Shown piece after piece: positions 54,229 through 63,525 of a stretch of DNA of 64,000 nucleotides. The notes under the pieces were generated by a model. That model was not told the DNA's origin and did not search any database. It worked only from the letters and a program-made list of their open reading frames with translations. Numbering within the stretch: the stretch's first letter is position 1; each line of letters opens with the position of its first letter. The DNA comes from Colwellia sp. 12G3 (lineage in GTDB: Bacteria > Pseudomonadota > Gammaproteobacteria > Enterobacterales > Alteromonadaceae), in assembly GCF_002836775.1 (NCBI RefSeq), contig NZ_PJAQ01000054.1, positions 62,001-126,000 of the forward strand. Direction: 5' to 3'. Made by a program: the position numbers and the translations under genes.

Positions 54229-56337
54229 TTATTTATTTCGAATGACGCGTTGAACATCAATCATCACTTTAATTTTTCGAATAATGTCAGCTAAATGAAT
54301 ACGGTCGCGACAGGTTATTTCCATGTCTATGACGTATAAACCTGCTTCTTTTTCACCGGAATTTAAGCTGTGAACATTAGAACCACACTTTGCTACAACA
54401 TTGGTGAGTAACGCTAATGCACCTTGATGGTTAACAATTTCTACCCGTAACTTAGCAATAAATTCTTTATCGATATCACTGTCCCATCTAACTGGGAATA
54501 AACTGCGTTGCTCATGGCCTTTAATGTTGCGACAACCTTGCTGGTGCACCATTAAACCTTTACCAGGACTTAAGTAAGCTAAAATAGCATCGCCTGGGAT
54601 AGGGCGACAACATTTACCGTAGCTTACCAACATGCCTTCGGTACCTCTTATCGGCATTTTGGTCTTGGTACCTGTGGTGATTAAGTCACTATCTTCGGTA
54701 AAACCATCGGTAAGTTGTCGAGCGATACCTATGCTCAGGGCATTACCTAAACCTATGTTGGTCAATAATTCATCAAACGTAGCATAGCCACTTTGTTGAA
54801 CGACTTTATCAATTTTTTCTTGTGCTAAATCTTCAAGCTTCGTTTTACCTAAAGCGTGACTTAATAGGCGAATGCCTAAAGCATGTGATTCAGTCTTTTC
54901 ACAACTTCTTAGGTAAGTTCTTATTTGTAAACGCGCTTTGGCGGTAACAACAAAGTTTAACCAAGTTGCATTAGGTCTAGCTGCTGCTGAAGTAATTACT
55001 TCAATGGTTTGTCCTGAATCAATGGGTTGACTCATAGGATAAGGTTTGCGATCTACCTTAACGCCGACACAAGAATTACCTACATCAGTGTGCACTGCAT
55101 AAGCAAAATCGATTGCGGTTGCGCCCATTGGTAACTCAATAATGCGACCGTCAGGGGTAAAGACATAAATCTCTTCAGGAAATAAGTCAGACTTCACGTT
55201 TTCAATAAACTCAAAAGAGCTACCAGCACTTTGTTGAAGTTCTAATAAACTTTGCATCCAACGACGGGCTTTCATCTGCGCTGTTGTGCCCGTGTTACTA
55301 CCATCTTGTTTGTATAACCAATGAGCAGCAACACCCTTATCGGCCATTTGATCCATATCTTGGGTACGAATTTGAATTTCTACGGGTATACCATGGGGAC
55401 CAATTAATGAGGTATGCAGTGATTGATAACCGTTAGTTTTAGGGATTGCGATGTAATCTTTAAAGCGTGTTTCAATCGGTTTGAATAGATTGTGCATGGC
55501 ACCTAAAGCGCGATAGCAATTGTCAATTTTCTCATGAACGATAACGCGAAAGGCATAAATATCCATGACTTCATTGAACATCAATTCTTTATTAAGCATT
55601 TTTCTATAAATTGAGTAGAGGTGTTTTTCTCTACCGATAATTTGCGCATCAATACCACTTTCTTGTAGGCGTGCCGCAATCTCTTTTTCAATATTATCAA
55701 TGATCGCTTTGCGGTTACCGCGGGCACTTTTTACTGCGGATTTCAACGCACGTGAGCGCATGGGATACAGGGCTTCAAAACCTAAGCGTTCTAATTCATT
55801 TTTTATATCATGAATACCTAAACGGTTAGCTATTGGTGCATAAATTTCTAAAGTTTCTCGGGCAATACGACGGCGCTTATCGGGACGTAAAGCACCAAGG
55901 GTACGCATGTTATGAGTACGATCGGCAAGTTTGATTAAAATAACACGGATATCTTGCACCATGGCAAGTACCATCTTACGGAAGTTTTCCGCTTGCATTT
56001 CTTCTTTGTTATCAAATTTAAGCTTATCGAGTTTACTAACACCTTCAACGAGTTCTGCCACGGTATGGCCAAACAATTCAGCTAATTGATCTTTAGTAAC
56101 TTCGGTATCTTCAATAACATCGTGTAATAAAGCGGCCATGAGGGTTTCATGGTCTAAGTGCATCTGGGCTAGGTTAATCGCTACGGCAACGGGATGAGTT
56201 ATATAAGGGTCACCACTAGAACGCATTTGGCCATCATGGGCATCACGCGCGACAATATAGGCGTGTTTTAGCAAATCTATTTGTACTTTTGATAGGTAAG
56301 TAGAGCTAAGTTCTTTTAAAGGTTCAAATAGGTACAC
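54229..56337 (-). CDS. spoT: Bifunctional (p)ppGpp synthetase/hydrolase SpoT
   Basis: A 702-residue stringent-response enzyme. The N-terminal HD hydrolase domain has MAALLHDVIEDTEVT near 70 and ADRTHNMRTLG. The synthetase domain has YAFRVIVHEKIDNCYRALG and KDYIAIPKTNGYQSLHTS. TGS domain VFTPDGRIIELPMGATAIDF near 390, helical and zinc-finger-like parts (GKCCRPIPGD), and a C-terminal ACT domain. Both catalytic domains look intact. A terminator (56546-56597) follows rpoZ just upstream, so spoT probably also has its own promoter in the 300-base gap. Confidence 0.96.
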   Translation of the reverse strand: MYLFEPLKELSSTYLSKVQIDLLKHAYIVARDAHDGQMRSSGDPYITHPVAVAINLAQMHLDHETLMAALLHDVIEDTEVTKDQLAELFGHTVAELVEGVSKLDKLKFDNKEEMQAENFRKMVLAMVQDIRVILIKLADRTHNMRTLGALRPDKRRRIARETLEIYAPIANRLGIHDIKNELERLGFEALYPMRSRALKSAVKSARGNRKAIIDNIEKEIAARLQESGIDAQIIGREKHLYSIYRKMLNKELMFNEVMDIYAFRVIVHEKIDNCYRALGAMHNLFKPIETRFKDYIAIPKTNGYQSLHTSLIGPHGIPVEIQIRTQDMDQMADKGVAAHWLYKQDGSNTGTTAQMKARRWMQSLLELQQSAGSSFEFIENVKSDLFPEEIYVFTPDGRIIELPMGATAIDFAYAVHTDVGNSCVGVKVDRKPYPMSQPIDSGQTIEVITSAAARPNATWLNFVVTAKARLQIRTYLRSCEKTESHALGIRLLSHALGKTKLEDLAQEKIDKVVQQSGYATFDELLTNIGLGNALSIGIARQLTDGFTEDSDLITTGTKTKMPIRGTEGMLVSYGKCCRPIPGDAILAYLSPGKGLMVHQQGCRNIKGHEQRSLFPVRWDSDIDKEFIAKLRVEIVNHQGALALLTNVVAKCGSNVHSLNSGEKEAGLYVIDMEITCRDRIHLADIIRKIKVMIDVQRVIRNK

Positions 56338-56420
56338 CTAATACTCCAAATTGAGAGGGGAAATGGGGGCAATTCGAGTATATACCCTAGTTAATACTCA
56401 TGTTACCTCTAAATGCACGG

Positions 56421-56464
56421 TTCAGCGAGCATTAAAAGGCTTAAAGGCAAGGCATTGATTGAAG
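56421..56464 (+). repeat. 44-bp partial copy of the MITE-like element
   Basis: It matches 57028-57071 at 41 of 44 positions, in the same orientation (begins TTCAGCGAG, ends ATTGATTGAAG). The surrounding bases do not preserve the element's ends, so this is a remnant. With the full element it flanks rpoZ as a direct repeat. Confidence 0.7.
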
Positions 56465-56545
56465 TATCATAAGTATAAATAGCATACGCGGCAATACGCT
56501 CTATTTACAAGGAAAAAATAAAGCTTAACCAATAAAAAGACAATA

Positions 56546-56597
56546 AAAAACGCGTAACCTATTTTCTGGTATAAAACAGAATGAGGTACGCGTTTTT
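56546..56597 (-). terminator. Rho-independent terminator downstream of rpoZ
   Basis: AAAAACGCGTA (56546-56556) pairs with TACGCGTTTTT (56587-56597); inner CCT/AGG pairing and a TTCTG/CAGAA stem extend it. Read on the - strand a T-rich tail follows. It starts about 40 bases after the rpoZ stop. Confidence 0.75.
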
Positions 56598-56637
56598 AAT
56601 GACTTAAAACTAATTCTTCTTGATGAAGGAATTAACT

Positions 56638-56925
56638 CTAGCTAAAATCTTCTTGTTGACCACCAACAATCGCTGCAACAGCATCTAATTCAGCAGTATC
56701 TTGCTGAATTTGTTGTGCACGATCAGAAGTGTTCATAATGTCTGTAGTAATTAAGCCTGCTTCGATTTCACGCAAAGCGATTACCGTTGGTTTGTCGTTT
56801 TCGACTTCTACCAATGGATCTTTCCCGCCAGTTGCAATTTGACGAGCACGACGTGATGCAACTAGCACCAAATCAAAACGATTACCGACTTTTTCTACGG
56901 CATCTTCAACAGTTACGCGAGCCAT
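56638..56925 (-). CDS. rpoZ: RNA polymerase omega subunit
   Basis: A 95-residue omega subunit that helps assemble and stabilise RNA polymerase and contributes to the ppGpp site. [39 protein letters not shown] and [13 protein letters not shown] are the conserved core. The frame extends upstream to 56982, but ATG 56925 (MARVTVEDA) is the universal start. In this window the usual gmk-rpoZ pairing is interrupted by a 265-bp repeat element. Confidence 0.96.
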   Translation of the reverse strand: MARVTVEDAVEKVGNRFDLVLVASRRARQIATGGKDPLVEVENDKPTVIALREIEAGLITTDIMNTSDRAQQIQQDTAELDAVAAIVGGQQEDFS

Positions 56926-57000
56926 CTGGGCACTCCAACTAATAAACCAACTTACAAAATAGCTGCGTAGTTTACTGGGCACTCACTAATTAAGCAAGTA

Positions 57001-57265
57001 ATACCAAGTCAATTAAGTAATTTCCCATTCAGCGAGAATTAAAAGGCTTAGAGGCAAGGTATTGATTGAAGAGAATGGTTATTCCCTTGTCGAAAGCAAT
57101 AATGCAGCATATAAGCTTTTTAAACTCGCCCTTCGGGGACTTGTCAGAGACTCATTAACGGCACAAAATCCCTTTGATTTAGAATGACTAGTTCAAAAAA
57201 ATTTAGTTTGTTATTGAACCTCTGTCATAGCCCTGAAATGGGAATTACTTTAATTGAATTGGTAT
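57001..57265. mobile_element. MITE-like element with 28-bp imperfect terminal inverted repeats
   Basis: The left end (57001-57028) starts ATACCAAGTCAATTAA; the right end, reverse-complemented (57238-57265), starts ATACCAATTCAATTAA. They match over 28 bases apart from one substitution and two single-base gaps. No transposase ORF is inside, so it is non-autonomous. No clear target duplication is seen. A 44-bp internal piece recurs at 56421-56464. It fills most of the 378-base gap between rpoZ and gmk. Confidence 0.7.
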
Positions 57266-57303
57266 TCTATCCACGCAACAGGGGACATTTCTTATTTTAT
57301 TAC

Positions 57304-57960
57304 TTATTCAGCAGACTGAGCTACTTCACTATTTAATAATTTACTAAATAATTCTTGCTGAGCAATGCTTTGTTGGCGACATTTAAGGCGCTGGTTATTT
57401 ACCACAATGGTTAGATCAAGCAGGGCTTGGTCGAAATTGTCATTAACGATAATGTAATCAAATTCATTATAGTGAGAACATTCAGCTTGAGCTTGTGCCA
57501 TACGACTGGCGATCACTTCTTCACTGTCTTGACCTCGACCTCTTAGACGACTTTCTAACTCTTCTTTAGAAGGTGGGCTAATAAAAATAGTAGTCACACT
57601 TGGTTTTTTCATGCGAACTTGTTGAGCACCTTGCCAATCAATATCAAGGAATACATCAACACCTTGTGCAAGCTGTTCATCGATAGCTGCTTCAGACGTG
57701 CCGTAATAGTTGCCAAATACTTCGGCATACTCATAAAAGGCATTATTTTCGATTTGTTTTTTAAATTCAGTCACACTAACAAAGTGATAATGTTCGCCAT
57801 TATTTTCGCCAGGACGGGCATCACGGGTAGTATGAGAAACAGATACCTGCATCGCTCTTGACGAAGCCAAATTATCTTGTTTTAACAAGGCATTGATAAG
57901 GCTTGATTTCCCTGCACCACTTGGCGCAGACAGAATAAATAAATTACCGGGAACAATCAC
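57304..57960 (-). CDS. gmk: Guanylate kinase
   Basis: A 218-residue enzyme that phosphorylates GMP to GDP. The P-loop is [17 protein letters not shown], the GMP-binding part is [20 protein letters not shown], and the core has [14 protein letters not shown]. The start is set at GTG 57960 because AAGGA lies 7 bases upstream on the - strand; the longer frame would need TTG 57996, which has no such site. It lies upstream of rpoZ as in enteric bacteria, but the repeat element now separates them. Confidence 0.94.
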   Translation of the reverse strand: MIVPGNLFILSAPSGAGKSSLINALLKQDNLASSRAMQVSVSHTTRDARPGENNGEHYHFVSVTEFKKQIENNAFYEYAEVFGNYYGTSEAAIDEQLAQGVDVFLDIDWQGAQQVRMKKPSVTTIFISPPSKEELESRLRGRGQDSEEVIASRMAQAQAECSHYNEFDYIIVNDNFDQALLDLTIVVNNQRLKCRQQSIAQQELFSKLLNSEVAQSAE

Positions 57961-58085
57961 AGAGTTTTCCTTGAGTTTCAGTAGAATGACAGCCAATAAA
58001 AAAGGCTAAGCGTTATTTTACTCTATTAGAATAAAAAAAGCTCAGCCAGATTTAAATGGTGTTAAGACTTCTTAATAATGAAGGC

Positions 58086-59276
58086 TTAAAGCACCTTAGC
58101 AATAGATTTTGCTAAGTAATCAACATTACTGTTCGCAATACCAGCAATACTCATACGGCTAGAACCGACCATGTAAATGCTGTATTCATCTTGTAATTGT
58201 TGTACTTGCTCAGGGGTTATACCTAAGAAAGAGAACATACCACTTTGACGACTGATAAAGCTAAAGTCGCGTGTTACGCCATTCTCAGCAAGCTTATCAA
58301 CGATTAATTTACGGTTGCCATTAATACGGTCACGCATTGCTTTAAGTTCGCTATGCCATTGTGTACGAAGTTCATCTGAACTTAAAATCGTTTCTACAAT
58401 CGCAGCACCATGTGCTGGCGGCATAGAGTAAATAACACGTACAACATAAAGTAAAACAGAGTTAGCAATATCAACAGAAATACTAGATTCACCAATGATA
58501 GTACAAGCACCAATACGTTCACGGTATAAACCAAAGTTTTTAGAACATGAACTACAAACAATCATCTCTTTAACTGTTTCAGCCATCAGACGTAAACCGT
58601 AAGCATCTTCGTCTAAACCAGTGCCAAAGCCTTGATAAGCCATATCAATCAATGGTGTGAAACCAACACTTTTAGCTACTTCAGCAACTTGTTGCCATTG
58701 TTCGTTGTTTAAATCCATACCACTTGGGTTATGACAACAAGCGTGTAATAACACTACGTCATCACTGCTAACTTCTTTCAACGCATTTAACATACCGTCA
58801 AAATCTAAGCTTTTATTTTCATAGTCGTAATAAGGGTACGTTTTAACGTTTAAGCCAGCAGCAGCAAATAAACCCGTGTGATTTGCCCATGTTGGGTTAC
58901 TTACCCAGATAGTCGCGCCGTCTTTGCAAGACTTAATAAATTCAGCCGCTACGCGTAAAGCACCAGTACCGCCTGGTGTTGATATAGTGCGAGCACGGTT
59001 TTCGTTTAGTACTTTATGTTCAGCGCCAAAAATAAGCTTAGCCATTTCGTCATTGAATAAAGGAGAGCCAGTTGGGCCAATGTAAACTTTACTATCTTCG
59101 GTATTGGTACGATGTTGTTCAGCTTTTTTTACACAATCTAAAACAGCAGTATGACCTGCTTCGTTTTTGAATACGCCAACACCTAAATCAATTTTATTTG
59201 GGTTGTTATCTTTTCTATATTTAGCTAATAATCCAAGAATTGGATCAGCAGGCAAAGCCTTTAAACGACCAAACAT
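58086..59276 (-). CDS. Aromatic amino acid / aspartate aminotransferase (class I)
   Basis: A 396-residue PLP enzyme of the AspC/TyrB group. FGRLKALPADPILGLLAKYR at the start, IDLGVGVFKNEAGHTAVL and LHACCHNPSGMDL are diagnostic. The PLP lysine is in CSSCSKNFGLYRERIGA, and the substrate Arg is in SFISRQSGMFSFLG. It transfers amino groups between aspartate or aromatic amino acids and 2-oxoglutarate. AspC and TyrB cannot be told apart safely from the sequence alone. Confidence 0.92.
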   Translation of the reverse strand: MFGRLKALPADPILGLLAKYRKDNNPNKIDLGVGVFKNEAGHTAVLDCVKKAEQHRTNTEDSKVYIGPTGSPLFNDEMAKLIFGAEHKVLNENRARTISTPGGTGALRVAAEFIKSCKDGATIWVSNPTWANHTGLFAAAGLNVKTYPYYDYENKSLDFDGMLNALKEVSSDDVVLLHACCHNPSGMDLNNEQWQQVAEVAKSVGFTPLIDMAYQGFGTGLDEDAYGLRLMAETVKEMIVCSSCSKNFGLYRERIGACTIIGESSISVDIANSVLLYVVRVIYSMPPAHGAAIVETILSSDELRTQWHSELKAMRDRINGNRKLIVDKLAENGVTRDFSFISRQSGMFSFLGITPEQVQQLQDEYSIYMVGSSRMSIAGIANSNVDYLAKSIAKVL

Positions 59277-59383
59277 GACAGAAGTTTACCTTATGTTAGA
59301 TGAGAGTTACGTCAATAAGGCATTATCGCACTTATGAGTCAAAACTCTCTAATTTTTAATCACTCAAGCATAACGTAAAGTGA

Positions 59384-59411
59384 GGGCGTAATTAAAGTAA
59401 TTTTTACGCCC
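59384..59411. terminator. Hairpin in the spacer between the aminotransferase and DUF445 genes
   Basis: GGGCGTAA (59384-59391) pairs with TTACGCCC (59404-59411) across an AT-rich 12-base loop with further A/T pairing. It lies in the 243-base spacer and could end the DUF445 transcript, although no clear T-run follows on the - strand. Confidence 0.45.
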
Positions 59412-59519
59412 TATAGTGACAAAAGTAAGATTAATTTGTACGGGTTTAGCTCTTTATTTTATAAGTATATGACGATGTACTTAATAAAGAACTAAACTAT
59501 GGTGAGAATTAAGTCACGC

Positions 59520-60230
59520 TTAAAAATTATCGGTAATTGCAGCAACAACACCAATGATACCGCCAAAGATACCACCCCAAACAACGAGCCAACCAAGATG
59601 TTTTTGTATCATCTTTTGAACAATCTCTTTAACCAATTGTGGTGTTAATTCATTAAGGCGCTTTTCAATAATATCGCTGACTTTATCCCGCATGCCGGAA
59701 ATGATATCAGGCTGCTCTAATTCTTCTCGCAGTAAAGTATTAAATTGCTCACTCTGCGCGATATCTTGTATTGAGAGTTTCATCTTCTCAATAAAAGGCT
59801 CTTTCATTGGCTGTAGAGCTGCACTACCGCCAACCATGGCAAGCATGCTGCCAAAAGACGAATTTTCAATAACGGACACTAAACTGTCAAAGGCTGGAGA
59901 TAGATCTACTTTATCAATGACGGGGGCTAAATTAAGAGTACTGGCTTTTCCTGAACTATCAGAAAGAAATCGGTCAATATTATCTTCAGTAAAAAATTGC
60001 TCCATCATTAATTGACGAATAGCGACTTTAAACTCTTCAAAACGTGCAGGAATAACGCCTGAACCATACAGTAGTGGTACTTTTTCAAATAACATATGTA
60101 TAGCAAGCCAGTTAGTGATCGCGCCTGATAATGCAAATAATCCTAAGGTAAAAAGAATATGCTGCTCGCTAACATAGCCCCCTATTGTGCAAGCCAATGC
60201 AATGAGGTTAGTGATAAGGCTTTTGTTCAC
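59520..60230 (-). CDS. DUF445 family membrane protein
   Basis: A 236-residue protein with two N-terminal membrane segments (LITNLIALACTIGGYV and HILFTLGLFALSGAIT) and a C-terminal one (LGWLVVWGGIFGGIIGVVAA) around a helical middle. GAITNWLAIHMLFEKVP and GSGVIPARFEEFKVAIR are typical of DUF445 (YjiN-like) proteins, function unknown. The start GTG 60230 is chosen because GGGAG lies 6 bases upstream on the - strand; the frame continues to ATG 60257. It is divergent from the cyclophilin gene. Confidence 0.85.
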   Translation of the reverse strand: MNKSLITNLIALACTIGGYVSEQHILFTLGLFALSGAITNWLAIHMLFEKVPLLYGSGVIPARFEEFKVAIRQLMMEQFFTEDNIDRFLSDSSGKASTLNLAPVIDKVDLSPAFDSLVSVIENSSFGSMLAMVGGSAALQPMKEPFIEKMKLSIQDIAQSEQFNTLLREELEQPDIISGMRDKVSDIIEKRLNELTPQLVKEIVQKMIQKHLGWLVVWGGIFGGIIGVVAAITDNF

Positions 60231-60326
60231 GAAATACTCCCAGATAGAATGATACAAAGAATAGAAATTTTAAAGGTGGCTATGATAGCATTTAATTTAC
60301 TTACCTTAAAAATAGATAATCCAGCG

Positions 60327-61199
60327 ATGAAAGCTTCTTTGAAAAGTATCCTGACGTTAACGACGCTCTTTTTTATTAGCGCCTGTGGTGCGGATAACTC
60401 AGTAAATTCACCTTGGCGTCAATTGGCGCTTAACAATACGGTATTATTAACCTTACCTCATGGCAAAGTGGTTATTGAGCTAGCACCACAATTCTCTCCA
60501 AAAAATGTTGCGCAATTTAGCGACTTAACAAAAAGTGGCTTTTACGATAGCACTAAATTCTACCGTGTCATCGACGGTTTTGTTGCACAAGCGGGGCCAA
60601 AAGATGGCAGTAAGAAAGACAAGTCAGTTCCGCTATTAGCAATGGAGTCGGAATGGCAAACCGATAGTAAATGGACCTATACTCCGGTACAGCAGCAGGA
60701 TTTATTTGCACAGCAAACCGGATTTAAAGACGGCTTTGCGATAGCTTATCAAGCCAGTAATAACGACAGTCCAAGTAAAGCATGGTTAACACATTGCCCT
60801 GGTACGATAGCAATGGCCAGAAATAATGAGGCAGATACCGCCTCAAGTCATTTTTATTTTGTTATTGGTCAAGCACCACGTTATTTAGACAAAATAATGA
60901 CCATTGTTGGTCGCGTGGTCTACGGAATGCAACATGTGCAAGCAATACAGCGTACTGAAGTTGTTGAGGGGGATTACGCGGTTGATCATCGTGATTTTAC
61001 AAAAATAATTAGAATGCAATTAATGAGTGATGTTGAGAAAGCTGATCAAATTCATATTGAAGTTGAGAATACTGAGTCAACGATGTTTGCGGAGCGCCTA
61101 ATAAAACGTAGGGCACGTGAAAGTGATTTTTTCTACAAAAAACCACCGCCGGTACTTGATGTTTGTCAGATCCCTATTAGAAGTCGACGAGTGAAATAG
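60327..61199 (+). CDS. Lipoprotein peptidyl-prolyl cis-trans isomerase, cyclophilin type
   Basis: A 290-residue envelope foldase. The start ATG 60327 gives a lipoprotein signal (MKASLKSILTLTTLFFISAC), Cys20 in the lipobox; upstream in-frame codons overlap the divergent gene's control region and lack a signal. The cyclophilin domain runs about 40-220: LPHGKVVIELAPQFSPKNV, FYRVIDGFVAQAG with catalytic Arg, and HFYFVIGQAPRYLDKI. An insertion of about 60 residues (MESEWQTDSKW to AYQASNNDSPS) sits between the active-site strands. A charged 60-residue tail follows. It probably helps fold periplasmic or outer-membrane proteins. Confidence 0.87.
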   Translation: MKASLKSILTLTTLFFISACGADNSVNSPWRQLALNNTVLLTLPHGKVVIELAPQFSPKNVAQFSDLTKSGFYDSTKFYRVIDGFVAQAGPKDGSKKDKSVPLLAMESEWQTDSKWTYTPVQQQDLFAQQTGFKDGFAIAYQASNNDSPSKAWLTHCPGTIAMARNNEADTASSHFYFVIGQAPRYLDKIMTIVGRVVYGMQHVQAIQRTEVVEGDYAVDHRDFTKIIRMQLMSDVEKADQIHIEVENTESTMFAERLIKRRARESDFFYKKPPPVLDVCQIPIRSRRVK

Positions 61200-61362
61200 A
61201 ACAAGTTCAGTGAATATTGTTTAGCAAGAAAGGGATATTATGCAAAGTTGTTATGACTTTGTAATTTAACAGCGTTACACGTGATCAGTTGTCGGTGTCA
61301 TGTTAATATAGGCTACTAATAATACAATTATTTATAATTAATACCCTAACAGAGTAGATATT

Positions 61363-62871
61363 TTGCCTATTTTTTCGATAAATTTGTTTAAAAAACAGTC
61401 TTTTGACGTCGCAACTAAATACAATACCTTGGTTGCTGCTGTTACTTTACTTAGTGCGTCACTACTAAGTAACACCGCTTGGGCTGATATTCAGCCACGT
61501 AGTGCTAGTCTCAATTATTCACAAAAATCCTTATCAAATGCGGGCAATCCTGCGGCAGCAGCATTAATTGTTGCACGTAAAGACCCTCATGTGATGACGG
61601 GTGGTTCAATTGAAATTGGTGGTGGTATTGAGTATGGTGATTTAGATGACTTATTTGCCAAAATTGACGAATTATCAATACTGTATAATCCACCGAGTGA
61701 GGTTAATGATGGTAGTGAGGTTGAATTACCACCTACGCCAGAAAATCCGACCAGCAATTATACTTGGGATGATGTTTTTGCTGAGAATCCTGAATTAGAA
61801 GATCGCCTTGATATTCTTAAAACAAAAGTAGTGTCTACTGCAGGTTTGCTAGCCTTAATTGCATCTGAAGGTTACGGTAAAGCTGAAGCTACCAGTAATG
61901 CGAGTTTTGTATTAAATGAAGATTTTTTTGGCGGAACTTTATTATTCGGTATGGCGTACAAAGGTAATTCAAAAGCCGTTGGTATTTTTGAGGAATTAAC
62001 CCTTGATGCCGACTACGCAAAAGAGCAATTGAAAACAATTCCTGATTTTGACGAAAATGATCCGATACAAGAAATTGATCTCTCTGACGGCATGACCCTC
62101 TTTTATGATCCCGCCAATAAAAAAATTAAATTGTCTGTCGAAAATGACAGTTTGTTACTGATTAAAGCAACGAAAATAGCGCAGTTTTCCTTATCTTATA
62201 GTCGTAATGTAATAAAAAGTGATGCAGGCGATTTATATTTGGGCATAAAACCTACCTTTTATCGGGTGGGATTAACTAATGTAGGTACACGTATTGGTGA
62301 TATCAGCGATACCGACGAATTGTTTGATGATATTAAAAATGCTGATTTTATTTATGAAAATGGTTTTGATGTCGATTTAGGAATCGTTTGGGCAGCAGAG
62401 CACTACCAGTTGGGCGCTTCGGTAAATAATATACTTGAGCAGACATATGAATTTCCTGATTTTGATAGAAGTTCATTTACGTCAGTGAGAATCGTCAATC
62501 AACTTAATCAAGAGAGTATTTATACTATGGAGCGTCAGTTTAAGTTAGAAGCTGGCATTTTTACCGACCAACGTCATTGGAGTTTAAACGCTGAATTAGA
62601 CGTTAATTCTGTTGCAGACCCTATGCGTGACGATTATCAATGGTTCACCTTAACAGGTGGCTATGCAGCCGATAGTTGGTGGTTGCCAAGTGCTCGCTTA
62701 GGTTTTAGCCGTAACTTAGCGGGTTCACAACTGGGTTATATCAACGCTGGGGTGACTGTGATGAAGTTCATCAATATTGATGTGGCAACAACCTTAGATA
62801 CGGTCATGTTAGATGGCACCGAGATGCGACGCGGTGCTAATATTCGTGTCGGTGTGCAATTTGATTACTAG
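61363..62871 (+). CDS. TraF-like outer-membrane-associated protein (PF13729-like)
   Basis: A 502-residue exported protein starting at TTG 61363, with a signal peptide cleaved after NTAWA. The mature part (ARKDPHVMTGGSIEIGGGIE, GYGKAEATSNASFVLNEDFF) and the repeated beta-rich C-terminal half (FKLEAGIFTDQRHWSLNAEL, AADSWWLPSARLGFSRNLAG) ending in GVQFDY look like an outer-membrane barrel. It resembles proteins annotated as conjugal transfer TraF in Vibrio and Shewanella chromosomes. No conjugation genes are nearby, so a role in conjugation is doubtful; a transport or envelope role is more likely. Confidence 0.65.
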   Translation: MPIFSINLFKKQSFDVATKYNTLVAAVTLLSASLLSNTAWADIQPRSASLNYSQKSLSNAGNPAAAALIVARKDPHVMTGGSIEIGGGIEYGDLDDLFAKIDELSILYNPPSEVNDGSEVELPPTPENPTSNYTWDDVFAENPELEDRLDILKTKVVSTAGLLALIASEGYGKAEATSNASFVLNEDFFGGTLLFGMAYKGNSKAVGIFEELTLDADYAKEQLKTIPDFDENDPIQEIDLSDGMTLFYDPANKKIKLSVENDSLLLIKATKIAQFSLSYSRNVIKSDAGDLYLGIKPTFYRVGLTNVGTRIGDISDTDELFDDIKNADFIYENGFDVDLGIVWAAEHYQLGASVNNILEQTYEFPDFDRSSFTSVRIVNQLNQESIYTMERQFKLEAGIFTDQRHWSLNAELDVNSVADPMRDDYQWFTLTGGYAADSWWLPSARLGFSRNLAGSQLGYINAGVTVMKFINIDVATTLDTVMLDGTEMRRGANIRVGVQFDY

Positions 62872-62892
62872 ATTATAAAGTTAAATGTACTG

Positions 62893-62930
62893 GCTAAAGA
62901 ATAGATAACGATTGGTTCTATTCTTTTAGC
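62893..62930. terminator. Convergent hairpin between the TraF-like gene and greB
   Basis: GCTAAAGAATAGA (62893-62905) pairs with TCTATTCTTTTAGC (62917-62930) apart from one bulged T. The right arm overlaps the last codons of greB on the - strand. No long T-run follows on the + strand. Confidence 0.55.
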
Positions 62931-63400
62931 TTGTAGCTAATACTGACAATATCAAAAACTCGCTCACCATCAGGAGCGTGCACTACTATCTCATCATCAA
63001 CGCTTTTACCTAATAACGCGCGAGCCATGGGAGAATCTATACTGATTTCTCCTCGTTTAACGTCCCACTCATCGGGACCAACTAAACGATAAATAACTTC
63101 AATATCATCTTCATTGACTAAAGTGACCCAAGCACCAAAAAAAACTCGTCCCTCTTGCTGAACGTCAGGATAGACTATGGTTAAATCTTCAGTACGTTTC
63201 ATTAAAAAGCGTACACGGCGATCTATCTCACGTAAACGGCGCTTGCCATAGATGTATTCAGCATTTTCACTGCGGTCACCTTGTGCCGCTGCTTCACTGA
63301 CTGAGCGCGTTATTTTTGGGCGTTCGTCTTTCCAAAGAAATTTAAGTTCTTTATCTAAACGATCCCAGCCTGCGCGGGTTATATAGTTTGATTTTTTCAT
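62918..63400 (-). CDS. greB: Transcription elongation factor GreB
   Basis: A 160-residue factor that stimulates transcript cleavage by backtracked RNA polymerase. The N-terminal coiled coil has YITRAGWDRLDKELKFLWK and then AAAQGDRSENAEYIYGKRRL, with the acidic tip Asp-Glu region, and RRVRFLMKRTEDL. The C-terminal FKBP-like domain ends in VFDIVSISY. GreB rather than GreA is indicated by the K-x-N-YITRAG start and the KRRLREIDRR segment. Start ATG 63400. Confidence 0.95.
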   Translation of the reverse strand: MKKSNYITRAGWDRLDKELKFLWKDERPKITRSVSEAAAQGDRSENAEYIYGKRRLREIDRRVRFLMKRTEDLTIVYPDVQQEGRVFFGAWVTLVNEDDIEVIYRLVGPDEWDVKRGEISIDSPMARALLGKSVDDEIVVHAPDGERVFDIVSISYKLKE

Positions 63401-63525
63401 GGTGTTATTTTACATAATTAATTAGCTGCTTGTTGGCAATATTAAATATAAATTAGTCCAATTGGTATAACTAATGATCACCAACCATACTGTAAAATAG
63501 TTTACTCATATTGTTGGACGTGTGA

